This document shows positions 51,601 to 59,009 of a DNA stretch of 64,000 bases, in pieces. The stretch is from contig SVLI01000006.1 of NCBI GenBank assembly GCA_015068035.1, forward strand, positions 62,001-126,000, written 5' to 3'. Position numbers and translations under genes: made by a program. Within the stretch, counting starts at the first letter, position 1; every line of letters starts with the position of its first letter. Below the pieces are notes generated by a model that did not search any database, was not told the origin of the DNA, and was given only the letters and a program-made list of their open reading frames with translations. The DNA comes from Oscillospiraceae bacterium (GTDB lineage: Bacteria; Bacillota; Clostridia; Oscillospirales; Oscillospiraceae).

Positions 51601-52996
51601 TCTCAACGGCTGGGCGGTATATCAGACGCTGGCCTGCCGCGTGCTCGGGCGCTGCAGCGCCTACCAAAGCGGCGGCGCGTTTGGTTTCCGTGATCAGCTG
51701 CAGGACGCGGTGAATCTTTTGCCGCTGATGCCGGAAATCTGCCGGGAGCAGCTTCTCGGCGCCTGTGCGCATCAGTTCTCCGAGGGTGATGTGCTCCATT
51801 GGTGGCATGCCTGTCCAACGGGGGATCGTGGCGTGCGCACGCGCTGCAGCGACGATTTGCTCTGGCTGCCGTGGGCAATTTGCGAATATACGGACTCGAC
51901 GGGCGATCTTGCCCTCTGCGCGGAGCAAACGCCGTTTTTGCGGTCTGCGCCGCTGCGGGACGGAGAGGAAAACCGCTACGACTGCTTTGCCCGAACGGAG
52001 GAAACGGCTACCGTTGCGGAACACGGTTTCCGTGCGCTGGAGATGGTGATGCGCCGCGGCACGGGCGCGCACGGGCTGATTTTGATGCTCGGTGGCGACT
52101 GGAACGACGGTTTTGACCGCGTCGGCGCTGCGGGCAGAGGGGAAAGTGTTTGGCTGAGCTGGTTTTTTGCGCACACGGCATCCCGCTTTGCGGAGCTGGC
52201 AGAGCGATTGCAGCTGGATTCTTCGCGCACGGCGCGCCTTCGCGCTTTTTCCCGCGCTGTCGGAGAGGCGGCGAATGCGGCCTGGGACGGAGGCTGGTAT
52301 CTGCGCGGATATTTTGACGACGGCACACCGCTGGGCGGTGAGGGAGTTCATGCCTGCCGGATTGATTCTGTGGCGCAGAGCTTTTCCGCGCTGTGCGCGG
52401 AGGCAGAGCCGCAGCGCGTGAATGCAGCGTTGCAAAACGCGCTGCGCGAGCTTTTTGACCGGGAAAAGGGCGTTGTGCATCTGTTCGTTCCGCCGTTTGA
52501 GGACGATGCACGGCAGCCGGGCTATATCACGGGCTACGGCCCGGGCTTCCGGGAAAACGGAGGCCAGTATACGCACGGTGCTGTCTGGCTGGCGATGGCG
52601 CTGCTTCTGCGCGGCGACACGGACGCGGGCTACGCCGTACTGCATGCGCTGCTGCCCGGAGCGCGCGATTGGGAAAACTACGGCGCGGAGCCCTATGTGC
52701 TCGCAGCGGATGTCTATACCGCGCCCGGCCATGAGGGACGCGCGGGCTGGAGCTGGTATACGGGCAGCGCGGGCTGGTTTTTCCGCGTGGCGCTGCGGGA
52801 ACTTTTGGGTCTGAAGATGGTGGACGGACGCATGCACTTTGCACCCCGTCTGCCCTCTGCGTGGAACGGATTTTCTGTGGAATATACGGACACGGACGGA
52901 CAGACGCACCGGCTGGAAGTTACGCGCGGGGCGACCTGGCTGGACGGGAAAACGCTTGAGGCCGAAAACGGGAAAGAACAGGAAAAATGTTTTTAA
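45683..52996 (+). CDS. Cyclic beta-1,2-glucan synthase-like protein (GT84-GH94)
   Basis: A 2437-residue membrane protein. An N-terminal region precedes a first membrane pair (residues ~285-340). Residues ~350-670 are a GT84-type glucosyltransferase with the metal site LVLDADTRLCPG (~487-498), GRGNFAGKGILDVD and a Q/R-x-x-R-W-like stretch LERWTRGDWQNLPW. More membrane helices follow (~675-835). Residues ~850-1250 contain HRTSPTNIGLCLLCALAADD and YNWIDTRT, as in the middle domain of NdvB-type enzymes that closes the glucan ring. The C-terminal third is a GH94 phosphorylase-like region with LGGDWNDGFDRVG (~2135). NdvB/Cgs makes cyclic glucans in rhizobia and Brucella, and a thermophilic Firmicute homologue is known. 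AGGAGG precedes ATG 45683 and 45686; either may start. Confidence 0.85.
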   Translation: MMYSPDEFFVEDEQLENYGENLARSLKPSGTVAARRFATAAATQLGALSDLHAALSRHDDAAGESSAAEWLLDNWYLAKREGGEAVSRLREAGRLRAFADAQGVRPLLECLAVPFVHAGGGSVTALRCENFLRGVQKVQSLTEKELSLFIPAVRCALVGQIVACMRQKEDEKSRAHIRDGMARAFSSLRLLSTLDLSDVFLRVDRTEQILRCDPAGEYPKMDAHTRRHYRREVERLARRHGWMEHRVAARALELAQNAKGDARHVGYFLFTRPLGEMKREKSGGLFLAARLLLTLFLSLLAGFLTKSALASVLLLIPLSELVHTLLDYVLLHVLPPAHVPRMELENGIPPEGKTICAVTALISDEKQGESLARRLEEYRLANRDAGENLLFAVLADLPESGEAQLPEAQKWIDAAAKEITALNEKYGGGFYLLCRERTFCQRDGKYRGWERKRGAIIELAQLLHGGSSTLYAAAGDEAQLRDVRYILVLDADTRLCPGTARELVGAMLHPLNRPEVDEQRRVVTQGYGVIAPRMGVELPSAGKNLFTRIFAGQGGMDPYGSSSGEVWMDLLGRGNFAGKGILDVDVFLRCMAGRIPENSVLSHDILEGAYLRCGYMSDVELTDGFPTRPDSWLRRLERWTRGDWQNLPWLFRRGKVLQEAERWRIVDNLRRSLVAPFSFLCIFLGVLMPHGVFGIAALAALGAFLVNLLLNAAEALVRPAGDARARYHSTVLGGLRGSVLQAASRLLFLPAEAVTSALAVLTALWRMLVSHRNLLRWQTAAQSDHISASGLDAAYRTLWACPVFGALCAALSMSALGLAAGILWFFAPLAAHLSARERSRVSPVTESERDYLLSCAKEMWSYFETFCTPEDHFLPPDNFQHAPPVGVAHRTSPTNIGLCLLCALAADDLSIAPTHRCMGLISNILDTVERLPKWHGHLYNWIDTRTLERLRPAYVSTVDSGNLAGCLIALHHGLLEKGREDLAARAKQLYIRMDFRPLYDKKRRLFHIGWDESTGALTEGWYDLLSSEARLTGYIAIAKGDVPRNHWRRLSRAQLEKNGYRGMASWTGTVFEYLMPELLLPCWRDSLIYESARFCLYCQRKRTSALGLPWGASESAFSMLDGTLGYRYKAHGVSALALHRGMDEELVIAPYASFLALPFEPEAALRNLRALESLGARGLYGFWDAVDFTETRLARQERQRVVFSVMAHHVGMSLIAAANRLRGGVMQRRFMAESAMAAYAGLLQERIPVGGAVLRRAGYSAARKSRPAVSDAWEKSGEWRADEARDCCVLSNGFYNIMLTANGEAEPSCRELMPYLGDFGAHGERHGMAFFLETKTGRTPLLPVPEADKDGAYRWAFRADRAEHSLQTAEFSSAVETVVASSEPGERRTVVLQSRATSPQSVRLLVQFEAVLARYNDYVNQPAYYGLGLHARMQENVLIVRRVARGTLEECHLAFACSAKMDVRALRDRGAWLPINEAGSWLTSGRLEASTDLILSENLPARVAFTLCVAKTAEGAYAAAMRTLHLPKDDMAALPGVCAALLGLRRGLTGTFSLLRCARFSVPDAETTGHARDALWQHGVSGDLPIVSVRMDGEEGLNYAAELVRQHALLSVCGQKFDLVLLDPDGGDYRRAKVQQLWKLLRELDRENSIDARGGVHFVADTPENRAVFAGAGVLLPEDTTKRSMLAESIMSTEEMPLRSTGKLRFDFATDGSFCFDASGALPPRAWSQVLTNGAFGCLMTERGAAHMWFHNAREAQLTRWTGDVFDARGAERLCLRLGGEVHSLFAAPGDGESIVEYDFGCAVWQREFHGIRVRTSAFVPLHAKCRVLLIETEGAEDGCIEWQLTPFLASCEADQTALRCRREGDFLLAENPRFLYPQAQFRALASQTPLQSACDAQTGSSNLGAGKNACFFLRLPANGITVLVCGMDAPDKLHILAQPETAKRLLAETRRAWSARCRSFTVHTPDPLLDRYLNGWAVYQTLACRVLGRCSAYQSGGAFGFRDQLQDAVNLLPLMPEICREQLLGACAHQFSEGDVLHWWHACPTGDRGVRTRCSDDLLWLPWAICEYTDSTGDLALCAEQTPFLRSAPLRDGEENRYDCFARTEETATVAEHGFRALEMVMRRGTGAHGLILMLGGDWNDGFDRVGAAGRGESVWLSWFFAHTASRFAELAERLQLDSSRTARLRAFSRAVGEAANAAWDGGWYLRGYFDDGTPLGGEGVHACRIDSVAQSFSALCAEAEPQRVNAALQNALRELFDREKGVVHLFVPPFEDDARQPGYITGYGPGFRENGGQYTHGAVWLAMALLLRGDTDAGYAVLHALLPGARDWENYGAEPYVLAADVYTAPGHEGRAGWSWYTGSAGWFFRVALRELLGLKMVDGRMHFAPRLPSAWNGFSVEYTDTDGQTHRLEVTRGATWLDGKTLEAENGKEQEKCF

Positions 52997-53087
52997 ATTT
53001 TTCATTTCCAAATGGCGGTGTTTGTGGTAGAATAAAGTGTAAAACTGTATCGAGCGCGAAAAACCGCTTGGAAACGAGGAATGCAAT

Positions 53088-54386
53088 ATGAACGCTGTCA
53101 GACGGGAACTGCTGCCGGGAGTGGCGCTGACCTGTGTCAACACGGACAAATTCAAAACAGGCTGCCTGAGTGTAAACCTGCTTACCCAACTGTGCCGCGA
53201 GAACGCCGCGAAGAATGCACTGATACCAACGGTGCTGCTGCGCGGCTGCACGCGGCTGCCGGATATGGAGAAAATCTCCGCGGAGCTGGATATGCTCTAC
53301 GGTGCGCGCATCGAGCCGATGGTGCGCAAGTACGGAGAGATTCAGTCGGTCGGCTTCTATGCCGACTTTGTCGATGACCGCTATTTGCCGGAGGGCACAA
53401 AGCAGTTCGACGGTGTGGCCAAGCTGGTGTGTGAGCTGCTGCTCACGCCCGTCACCCGTGGGGGACTGCTGTTGCCGGATTATGTGGACAGCGAGCGCGA
53501 TAAGCTGCTGGATTTGATTCGCAGCCGCATCAACGAAAAGCGGAGCTACTCCATGTCCCGGCTGGTGGAGCTGATGTGCTGCGGGGAGGATTATGCCGTT
53601 GCGCGCATCGGCAGCGAAGAGGAAGCGGAGAGCATCAACTACAAGAAGCTCACGCGGCATTACCGTGACCTGCTTGCCAGTGCCCCGATTGAGATCTTCT
53701 ATTGCGGCAGCGCCGACACGGAGCACGTGGAAGCGGTGCTCAAGGATGCGCTGCACAACCTGCTGCGCGGTGAGATCGACTATGACATCGGCACAGACAT
53801 CCGCATGAACACGCTGGAAGAAGAGGCGCGCGAGTTCGTTGAGGAGATGGATGTGTCGCAGGGCAAGCTGGTCATCGGTTGGCGCCTTGGCGATTGCATG
53901 GAGGAGCCGGACGCAGCGGCGCTGCGCGTGTTCAACGCCATGTACGGCGGCGATGTGACCTCCAAACTCTTTGAAAACGTGCGTGAAAAGCTTTCCCTGT
54001 GTTATTTCGCCAGCTCGATGGTGGATTATTTCAAGGGTATCATGCTCGTGTCGAGCGGCATTGAATTTGAGAAATATGACGAGGCGAAAAGCGAGATCTT
54101 CCGTCAGTTGGACGCGATTCGCAACGGAGAGTTCAGCGAGGAGGAGCTGCAATACGCCCGGCGCAGCACGGCCTCCAATCTGCGCGCCGGATCGGACAGC
54201 CCCGGCGCGCTGGAGAGCTTTTATCTCGGACAGACCATCGGCGGCTGGGACTGGAGCAACGAGGAGTATGCGGCCCTGTGCGAGGAGGTTACCAGGGAGG
54301 ACGTGATTGCCATCGCCCAAAGCGCGGTGTGCGACGCGGTCTATTTCCTGCGCGGAGAACAGGATGAGGAGGCGGAGGAAGAATGA
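53088..54386 (+). CDS. M16 peptidase-family protein without the zinc motif (YmfF-like)
   Basis: A 432-residue protein with the two-lobed M16 fold: KTGCLSVNLL at the start, ELDMLYGARIEP, and the C-terminal FNAMYGGDVTSKLFENVREK. The HxxEH zinc motif is missing, so it should be the inactive partner of the next gene, as in the YmfF/YmfH pairs of Firmicutes. The two overlap by 4 bases (ATGA), consistent with a heterodimer. GAGGA lies 7 bases before the ATG. A possible -10 TAGAAT is at 53028-53033 with a weak -35. The acidic C-terminal tail (EDEEAEEE-like) is a minor feature. The substrate is unknown. Confidence 0.85.
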   Translation: MNAVRRELLPGVALTCVNTDKFKTGCLSVNLLTQLCRENAAKNALIPTVLLRGCTRLPDMEKISAELDMLYGARIEPMVRKYGEIQSVGFYADFVDDRYLPEGTKQFDGVAKLVCELLLTPVTRGGLLLPDYVDSERDKLLDLIRSRINEKRSYSMSRLVELMCCGEDYAVARIGSEEEAESINYKKLTRHYRDLLASAPIEIFYCGSADTEHVEAVLKDALHNLLRGEIDYDIGTDIRMNTLEEEAREFVEEMDVSQGKLVIGWRLGDCMEEPDAAALRVFNAMYGGDVTSKLFENVREKLSLCYFASSMVDYFKGIMLVSSGIEFEKYDEAKSEIFRQLDAIRNGEFSEEELQYARRSTASNLRAGSDSPGALESFYLGQTIGGWDWSNEEYAALCEEVTREDVIAIAQSAVCDAVYFLRGEQDEEAEEE

Positions 54387-55654
54387 GAGAGCTGGAATAT
54401 CCCGCAATCGGAGAGAAGCTGTACACCGACACGCTGCCGAACGGCCTGCGCCTGTTCGTGTGCCCGAAGCCCGGCTACACGAAGTCCTACGCCTTTTTTG
54501 CCACGGATTACGGTGGGGCGGACCGCCGCTTCCGCCTGGGTGACGAGTGGCACGACACGCCGGCCGGCGTTGCGCATTTTCTTGAACACAAGATGTTTGA
54601 CATGCCGGACGGCAACGCCCTGAGTGTGCTGTCCGCCAACGGCGCAGATCCCAACGCCTTTACGTCCTCGGGCATCACGGCCTACCACTTCATGTCCACC
54701 GAGGGCTTTTATGAGAATCTGGAAACCCTGCTGACCTTTGTTTCCACGCCGTATTTCACGGAGGAGAGCGTGCAGAAAGAGCAGGGCATCATCGGGCAGG
54801 AGATCCGCATGGTGGAGGATAATCCCTATTACGCGGTGTATTACGGCCTGATGCAGTGCCTGTTTGCGCACAACCCGATGCGCGAGAGCGTTGCCGGAAC
54901 GGTGGAGAGCATCGCGGAGATCACACCGCAGACGCTTTATGATTGCCACGCGGTGTTCTATAACCCGTCCAACATGGCACTTTGCGTTGTGGGCGATGTG
55001 GACGCGGAAAAGGTGCGGGAGATCGCGCTGCGCATCCTGCCTGCGGAGGCAGGCGAGCGCACGGTGATCGATTACGGGGAGACGGAAAGCGGCCTGCCCC
55101 TGTGCACACGCGTGGAAAAGCAGATGGATGTTTCCATGCCCATGTTTGCGCTTGGCTGCGGATTCCCGAGCGCGCTGCGGGGACGCGCTTCGCTGCGTCA
55201 GCGCGTGAACGCATATCTCGCGCTGGAGTGCATGTTCGGTTCTTCCTCGCCGCTGTTCAACCGCCTGTATGCCGAGGGGCTGATTGACAGCAGCTTTGGC
55301 GCGGAGGCGGAGTTCACCGCCGGCGTTGGTACAGTTGTCATTTCCGGGGACAGCGAGGATCCCGAAAAGGTGTTTGAGGAGGTTGTGCGGGAGGCGGAAC
55401 GCATCGGGCGCGAGGGGCTGGATGCCGGACTCTTTGCGCGGATCCGCCGCGCGGCCTACGGCATGCGTGTGCGTGGTCTCGGTCGCTTCGGCGACCTTGC
55501 TTATGACCTTGCAGCCAGCGCGTTTGAGGGCTATCAGACCCTGGACGCCTTTTCGGTGATCGAGTCGGCCACAAAGGAAGAGGCTGAGAAGTTTATCGCG
55601 GATACGCTCCGGCGCGAGGTGCTTGCGCTCTCCGTCGTTCGCCGCCGTGAATAG
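54383..55654 (+). CDS. M16 family zinc peptidase (YmfH-like)
   Basis: A 423-residue peptidase. The inverted zinc motif is VAHFLEHKMFD (His-x2-Glu-His), with the third ligand in GIIGQEIRMVEDNP about 70 residues later. PSNMALCVVGDVD and the R-Y-like C-terminal half are typical of processing-peptidase relatives. It forms a translationally coupled pair with the zinc-less protein before it and is followed 11 bases later by lgt. In other Firmicutes such pairs also sit with envelope genes; peptide degradation or processing is likely. Confidence 0.9.
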   Translation: MRELEYPAIGEKLYTDTLPNGLRLFVCPKPGYTKSYAFFATDYGGADRRFRLGDEWHDTPAGVAHFLEHKMFDMPDGNALSVLSANGADPNAFTSSGITAYHFMSTEGFYENLETLLTFVSTPYFTEESVQKEQGIIGQEIRMVEDNPYYAVYYGLMQCLFAHNPMRESVAGTVESIAEITPQTLYDCHAVFYNPSNMALCVVGDVDAEKVREIALRILPAEAGERTVIDYGETESGLPLCTRVEKQMDVSMPMFALGCGFPSALRGRASLRQRVNAYLALECMFGSSSPLFNRLYAEGLIDSSFGAEAEFTAGVGTVVISGDSEDPEKVFEEVVREAERIGREGLDAGLFARIRRAAYGMRVRGLGRFGDLAYDLAASAFEGYQTLDAFSVIESATKEEAEKFIADTLRREVLALSVVRRRE

Positions 55655-55665
55655 GAGGGAAAGGC

Positions 55666-56694
55666 ATGATTCCGAATTTCTCGATGGAACAGCTTCGGCA
55701 GGCAGCCATCAGTTTCCCGATGTTCGGGGAGAATTTTTCCATCTGCCCGAGTGCATCCTTTACGCTTTTCGGTAAGGAGATTTATCTCTACGGCGTGATT
55801 ATTGCGCTGGGCTTCGTCCTTGCCATCGTCTACTGCGTGAAAGTTGTCTGCCCGCGCTTCGGGCTGGCTTCGGACGACATGTATGACATGCTGCTCGCTG
55901 CGGTGCCGCTCGGCATTATCGGCGCGAGACTGTATTATTGCCTGACCTATAAGAACGCGCTGGGCATCAACCCCTATCTGGAAGATCCCGTTTCCATGCT
56001 GTATATCTGGAACGGCGGTCTTGCCATCTATGGCGGCGTGATCGGCGGCGTGATCGGCATTGCGCTCGTGAGCAAATTGAAAAAGATACGTTTTGGCGCG
56101 ATGCTGGACGTGGCTGCCTTTGCCGTCCTGATCGGGCAGACGGTCGGCCGCTGGGGTAACTTTTTCAACCGTGAGGCCTTTGGCTGGACGGAGAATATCA
56201 ACACGGTCTTTTGCCGCATGGGACTCACTGTTCCGGGGGAGGAGACCTTCTACGTACATCCGACATTTCTCTATGAATCCCTTTGGAACCTGATCGGCTT
56301 CATTGGGCTGCATGTTTTTTCCAAGCGTGTACGCCGGCGTTTTGACGGACAGGTTGCGGTGATGTATTTTGCCTGGTACGGCTTTGGCAGAATGCTCATC
56401 GAAGGCCTGCGCACGGACAGCCTCTGGCTCATTCCCGACAAGATCCGCATTTCCCAGCTTTTGGCGGCGATTACCTTTGTGGCGGCGCTTGTGGTTTTGC
56501 TGCTCGCCTGCCGGAAGAAGGATCGCGTTTTGTGGGCAGAAAAGAAAGCGCAGCTTGCCGCAGCGCAGGCGGCGGAATCTTCTGCGGAGACTGTGCAGGA
56601 AGCGGAGATTTCCGGGGAAAGCGTTGAAGCGGCGGAGGAAGACGAGACCGAGCAGAAGCCGGAGCCCGAACAGGAGTTGGAGGACGGACAGTGA
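55666..56694 (+). CDS. lgt: Prolipoprotein diacylglyceryl transferase
   Basis: A 342-residue membrane enzyme that moves a diacylglycerol from phosphatidylglycerol to the lipobox cysteine of prolipoproteins. GARLYYCLTY, GGLAIYGGVIGG, the signature GRWGNFFNREAFG (~160-172) and HPTFLYESLWN are all present, with seven helices expected. The last ~50 residues are an Ala/Glu-rich acidic tail not needed for the family function. AGGAGGGAAAGG lies just upstream. It is third in the M16-M16-lgt-helical protein gene string. Confidence 0.95.
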   Translation: MIPNFSMEQLRQAAISFPMFGENFSICPSASFTLFGKEIYLYGVIIALGFVLAIVYCVKVVCPRFGLASDDMYDMLLAAVPLGIIGARLYYCLTYKNALGINPYLEDPVSMLYIWNGGLAIYGGVIGGVIGIALVSKLKKIRFGAMLDVAAFAVLIGQTVGRWGNFFNREAFGWTENINTVFCRMGLTVPGEETFYVHPTFLYESLWNLIGFIGLHVFSKRVRRRFDGQVAVMYFAWYGFGRMLIEGLRTDSLWLIPDKIRISQLLAAITFVAALVVLLLACRKKDRVLWAEKKAQLAAAQAAESSAETVQEAEISGESVEAAEEDETEQKPEPEQELEDGQ

Positions 56695-56763
56695 GCCGGC
56701 AAGGCTTCTGATTCACATCACTTTGCCTGGTTCTGACCGGAATCTCTGACAGGAGGTATTTGT

Positions 56764-57246
56764 GTGGTAAACTGTGACGAGATCAAAGATAGAGTAAAAG
56801 TTACGCTGGAAGTCGTGGCGGAAGGGGCCAAAGAACTTGCGGCGAAGGCCGCGGATAAGGCCAAAACTGCGGCGCGGATTGCCAGACTTTCGCTGGAGAT
56901 TGCCGGCGAAAAAGACACGATCAAAAAGGCCTATCTCGAGATCGGCAAGCTCTATTATGAGATGCATCGGGACGATGCAGACGGTTTCTTTGCGCAGCTT
57001 TGCGATGAGATCACGGTTGCAAAGGCGGACATTGCCGACAAGGAAGGGGAGATCGCATCGCTCAGGGGCCTCTGTGAAGAGGACGATTTGGAGATCGAAC
57101 TCTATTCCTGCTATGATGATCCCTGCTGTCTTGATTCGGCGTACTGTGACTGCGAAGAAGAGGCGGAAATCCTTGCGGATGATGAGGATGAAGCGGTGGC
57201 GTATGCGTTTCGGGCAATCCCTCCCGCCGGGAGCGGAAACGCATAA
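56764..57246 (+). CDS. Small helical protein with Cys- and acid-rich C-terminus, hypothetical
   Basis: A 160-residue protein. Residues 5-105 are predicted helical and Ala/Lys/Glu-rich (VVAEGAKELAAKAADKAKTA), possibly coiled coil. Residues ~115-135 have five Cys (YSCYDDPCCLDSAYCDCEE), and the remainder is acidic. The first part resembles helical segments of Firmicute zinc-ribbon or YtxH-type proteins, but no known family is certain. It starts at GTG 56764 with AGGAGG 7 bases upstream, 69 bases after lgt, and ends the operon before a terminator. Confidence 0.7.
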   Translation: MVNCDEIKDRVKVTLEVVAEGAKELAAKAADKAKTAARIARLSLEIAGEKDTIKKAYLEIGKLYYEMHRDDADGFFAQLCDEITVAKADIADKEGEIASLRGLCEEDDLEIELYSCYDDPCCLDSAYCDCEEEAEILADDEDEAVAYAFRAIPPAGSGNA

Positions 57247-57310
57247 GGTCTGCATTTGCAGAGGGATAAAACACGCCAAACGTACAGTTCCTGAACGATC
57301 TTGAACAACA

Positions 57311-57346
57311 AAAAAGCCCGGTGCATCAAGCACCGGGCTTTCGTTT
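57311..57346. terminator. Bidirectional intrinsic terminator
   Basis: AAAGCCCGGTGC-ATCAA-GCACCGGGCTTT, A-run before and TCGTTTTT after. It lies between the lgt operon and the converging riboflavin transporter gene. Confidence 0.9.
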
Positions 57347-57363
57347 TTGGAAATGAAGTTTAT

Positions 57364-58077
57364 TTACAGAACGATGATGCCGCTGAGGATCAGCAGAAGC
57401 AGGACGCAGGCAACCAGAATGAGCAGCGAGAGGATCACAACGCCAAGCTGGCGCTTTCCGGTTTTGATCTCGCCGCCGGTCTTTTCGTGCGACGGGATGA
57501 GCCTTGCCGCGCGCAGCGCATTGATTACGGGCTTATACAGCAGGATCGTGAGCGCGGCGTTGATGCAGCCTTTGAGCAGGTTGAAGGGCAGGAACACCGG
57601 CACGAGCATCCCCGTGACGACCTCACGCGATACACCCATATACAGCGGCGTGACCAGATAGTTCCAGATCAGCATCATCACGGTCATCATCACAACGCCG
57701 AAAACAAGGCCGAGCACGGCGTTGGAGAATTTGTGCCGATGCTTGTAGACGATCGTTGCCGGCAGCGCGAAGGCGCAGGTGGACAGAATGTTCATCAGCA
57801 TCCCGATGGGGCCCGTGGTGCTCCATGTGAGCATTTCCAGCACGGAGACAAACACGCTGATAAACAGCGAGGCAAGCGGCCCAAGAATGAAGCCCGCGAT
57901 GACGACCACCATGTCCTTGAAATCCGGCGTGAGGAAGCCGGAAACGGAGATCGGGATGAGCTTGGACAGGAGCATCACAACGTAGGCGATGGCGCAGAAC
58001 ATCGCAACGCTGGCAATTGTCCGCGCGGTGATCTTCTTGCCCTGGGGCTTGGAGGCGGTTACGGTTTTTTCTGTCAT
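57364..58077 (-). CDS. RibU-like riboflavin ECF transporter S component
   Basis: A 237-residue membrane protein with about six helices. TARTIASVAMFCAIAYVVML, LTPDFKDMVVVIAGFILGPL and PVFLPFNLLKGCINAALT match the ECF substrate-binding subunit family, and the PDFKD-type loop is typical for riboflavin-specific RibU. An FMN riboswitch in its leader confirms a flavin role. It would work with the shared EcfA/A'/T module, which is not in this window. AAGGAAGGAAAAG precedes ATG 58077. The longer open frame up to 58269 covers the riboswitch and is rejected. The C-terminal helix (LGVVILSLLILVACVLLLL) is an extra membrane segment. Confidence 0.93.
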   Translation of the reverse strand: MTEKTVTASKPQGKKITARTIASVAMFCAIAYVVMLLSKLIPISVSGFLTPDFKDMVVVIAGFILGPLASLFISVFVSVLEMLTWSTTGPIGMLMNILSTCAFALPATIVYKHRHKFSNAVLGLVFGVVMMTVMMLIWNYLVTPLYMGVSREVVTGMLVPVFLPFNLLKGCINAALTILLYKPVINALRAARLIPSHEKTGGEIKTGKRQLGVVILSLLILVACVLLLLILSGIIVL

Positions 58078-58095
58078 GGTCTTTTCCTTCCTTAT

Positions 58096-58137
58096 GAAAA
58101 ATTGACGCCCGAAAGAAATGTCTTTCAGGCGCCAATT
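58096..58137 (-). terminator. Riboswitch-controlled terminator
   Basis: Minus strand: AATTGGCGCCTGAAAG pairs with CTTTCGGGCGTCAATT (G-T pair included), followed by TTTTC. It lies between the FMN aptamer and the gene, so it is the expression platform. Confidence 0.85.
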
Positions 58138-58152
58138 ACATAAAGCAATTCG

Positions 58153-58268
58153 ACGTATCTTCTTCCATCCAGACTGTACTGTCGGTATCGGAGTTGCACC
58201 GATTCGGCCACAAGCGTGGTTCGCGGACTTTAACCGCCGGTCGGGAATTTCACCCTGCCCTGAAGACA
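58153..58268 (-). promoter_or_regulatory. FMN riboswitch (RFN element)
   Basis: The minus strand reads the conserved RFN blocks in order: CTTCAGGGCAGGGTGAAAT, TCCCGACCGGCGGTTAAAGT, CCGCGA, then CCGACAGTACAGTCTGGATG and GAAGAAGATA. Binding of FMN should favour the terminator and shut off riboflavin uptake. Confidence 0.97.
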
Positions 58269-58307
58269 TCTATACGGTTGTCATGGCCACTCGCTGGCCA
58301 CAAAAGC

Positions 58308-58335
58308 AGTATACCATATTTTCAGCAGAATGCAA
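58308..58335 (-). promoter_or_regulatory. Promoter of the riboswitch-ribU transcript
   Basis: Minus-strand -35 TTGCAT (58330-58335) and -10 TATACT (58308-58313), 16-base spacer, about 40 bases before the aptamer. Confidence 0.7.
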
Positions 58336-58358
58336 GTGCTTTTTGCATCCCTGGCCCT

Positions 58359-58387
58359 TTGACATTCCGGGGTGTACGGCGTACAAT
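58359..58387 (+). promoter_or_regulatory. Promoter of the YpsA-like gene
   Basis: Consensus -35 TTGACA (58359-58364) and -10 TACAAT (58382-58387), 17-base spacer; short leader. Confidence 0.75.
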
Positions 58388-58408
58388 GGAGCTCGGGGGC
58401 GAAGAGAC

Positions 58409-58906
58409 ATGGAACGCGAGAGAACCTGCTGCTTTACGGGACACCGGGAAAACAAGCTTCCGTGGCGCGGGAACGAAACGGACGCGCGCTGCGTCCAACT
58501 GAAAAAAGAGATCAGCCGGGCGCTGGAGCGCGCTTTCCTTTCCGGAATGCGCCATTTCATCTGCGGGATGGCCACCGGCTGCGATCTGTATTTTGCCGAA
58601 GCGGTGCTCGCGCTGCGCGAGAAGCTCCCCGGCATTACGCTGGAAGCCGCGATCCCCTGGGAGGGTCAGGCGCAGAACTGGTCGCCCGCACAGCGGCGGC
58701 GCTATAACGTTTTGCGCGATCTCTGCGATTATGAAACGGTGATTTCGGAAAGCTATACGCCGGACTGCCTCAAGCGGCGCAACGAATACATGGTGGACAG
58801 TTCCGCGCTCGTGATCGCGGTTTATTCCGGCGCCGCGGGCGGCACGCGCAACACCATGCTCTACGCCATGCGCAAGGGCGTGGAGCTCTATGAGATCGAG
58901 ATATAG
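58409..58906 (+). CDS. YpsA-like SLOG-family protein (DUF1273)
   Basis: A 165-residue soluble protein of the SLOG nucleotide/ligand-binding superfamily: CCFTGHRENKLPW at the start, FICGMATGCDLYFAEAVL (the GxxxGxD ligand loop) and SGAAGGTRNTMLYAMRKG. YpsA in Bacillus affects cell division and stress, but its ligand is unknown. ATG 58409 follows the promoter by about 20 bases. The upstream purine run GGGGGCGAAGAGA is a weak ribosome binding site. It is a single-gene unit closed by the terminator at 58934. Confidence 0.85.
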   Translation: MERERTCCFTGHRENKLPWRGNETDARCVQLKKEISRALERAFLSGMRHFICGMATGCDLYFAEAVLALREKLPGITLEAAIPWEGQAQNWSPAQRRRYNVLRDLCDYETVISESYTPDCLKRRNEYMVDSSALVIAVYSGAAGGTRNTMLYAMRKGVELYEIEI

Positions 58907-58933
58907 GTTTACATAACGCAAGAATGCGAACAT

Positions 58934-58968
58934 AAAAGGGCGTCGGCACATTGGCCGACGCCCTTTTT
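58934..58968. terminator. Bidirectional intrinsic terminator
   Basis: AAAAGGGCGTCGGC pairs with its complement around ACATTG and ends in TTTTT. Confidence 0.92.
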
Positions 58969-59009
58969 GCGCTTGCGTGAACTTGCTGCCGAACGCTTGC
59001 GCACCCGGC

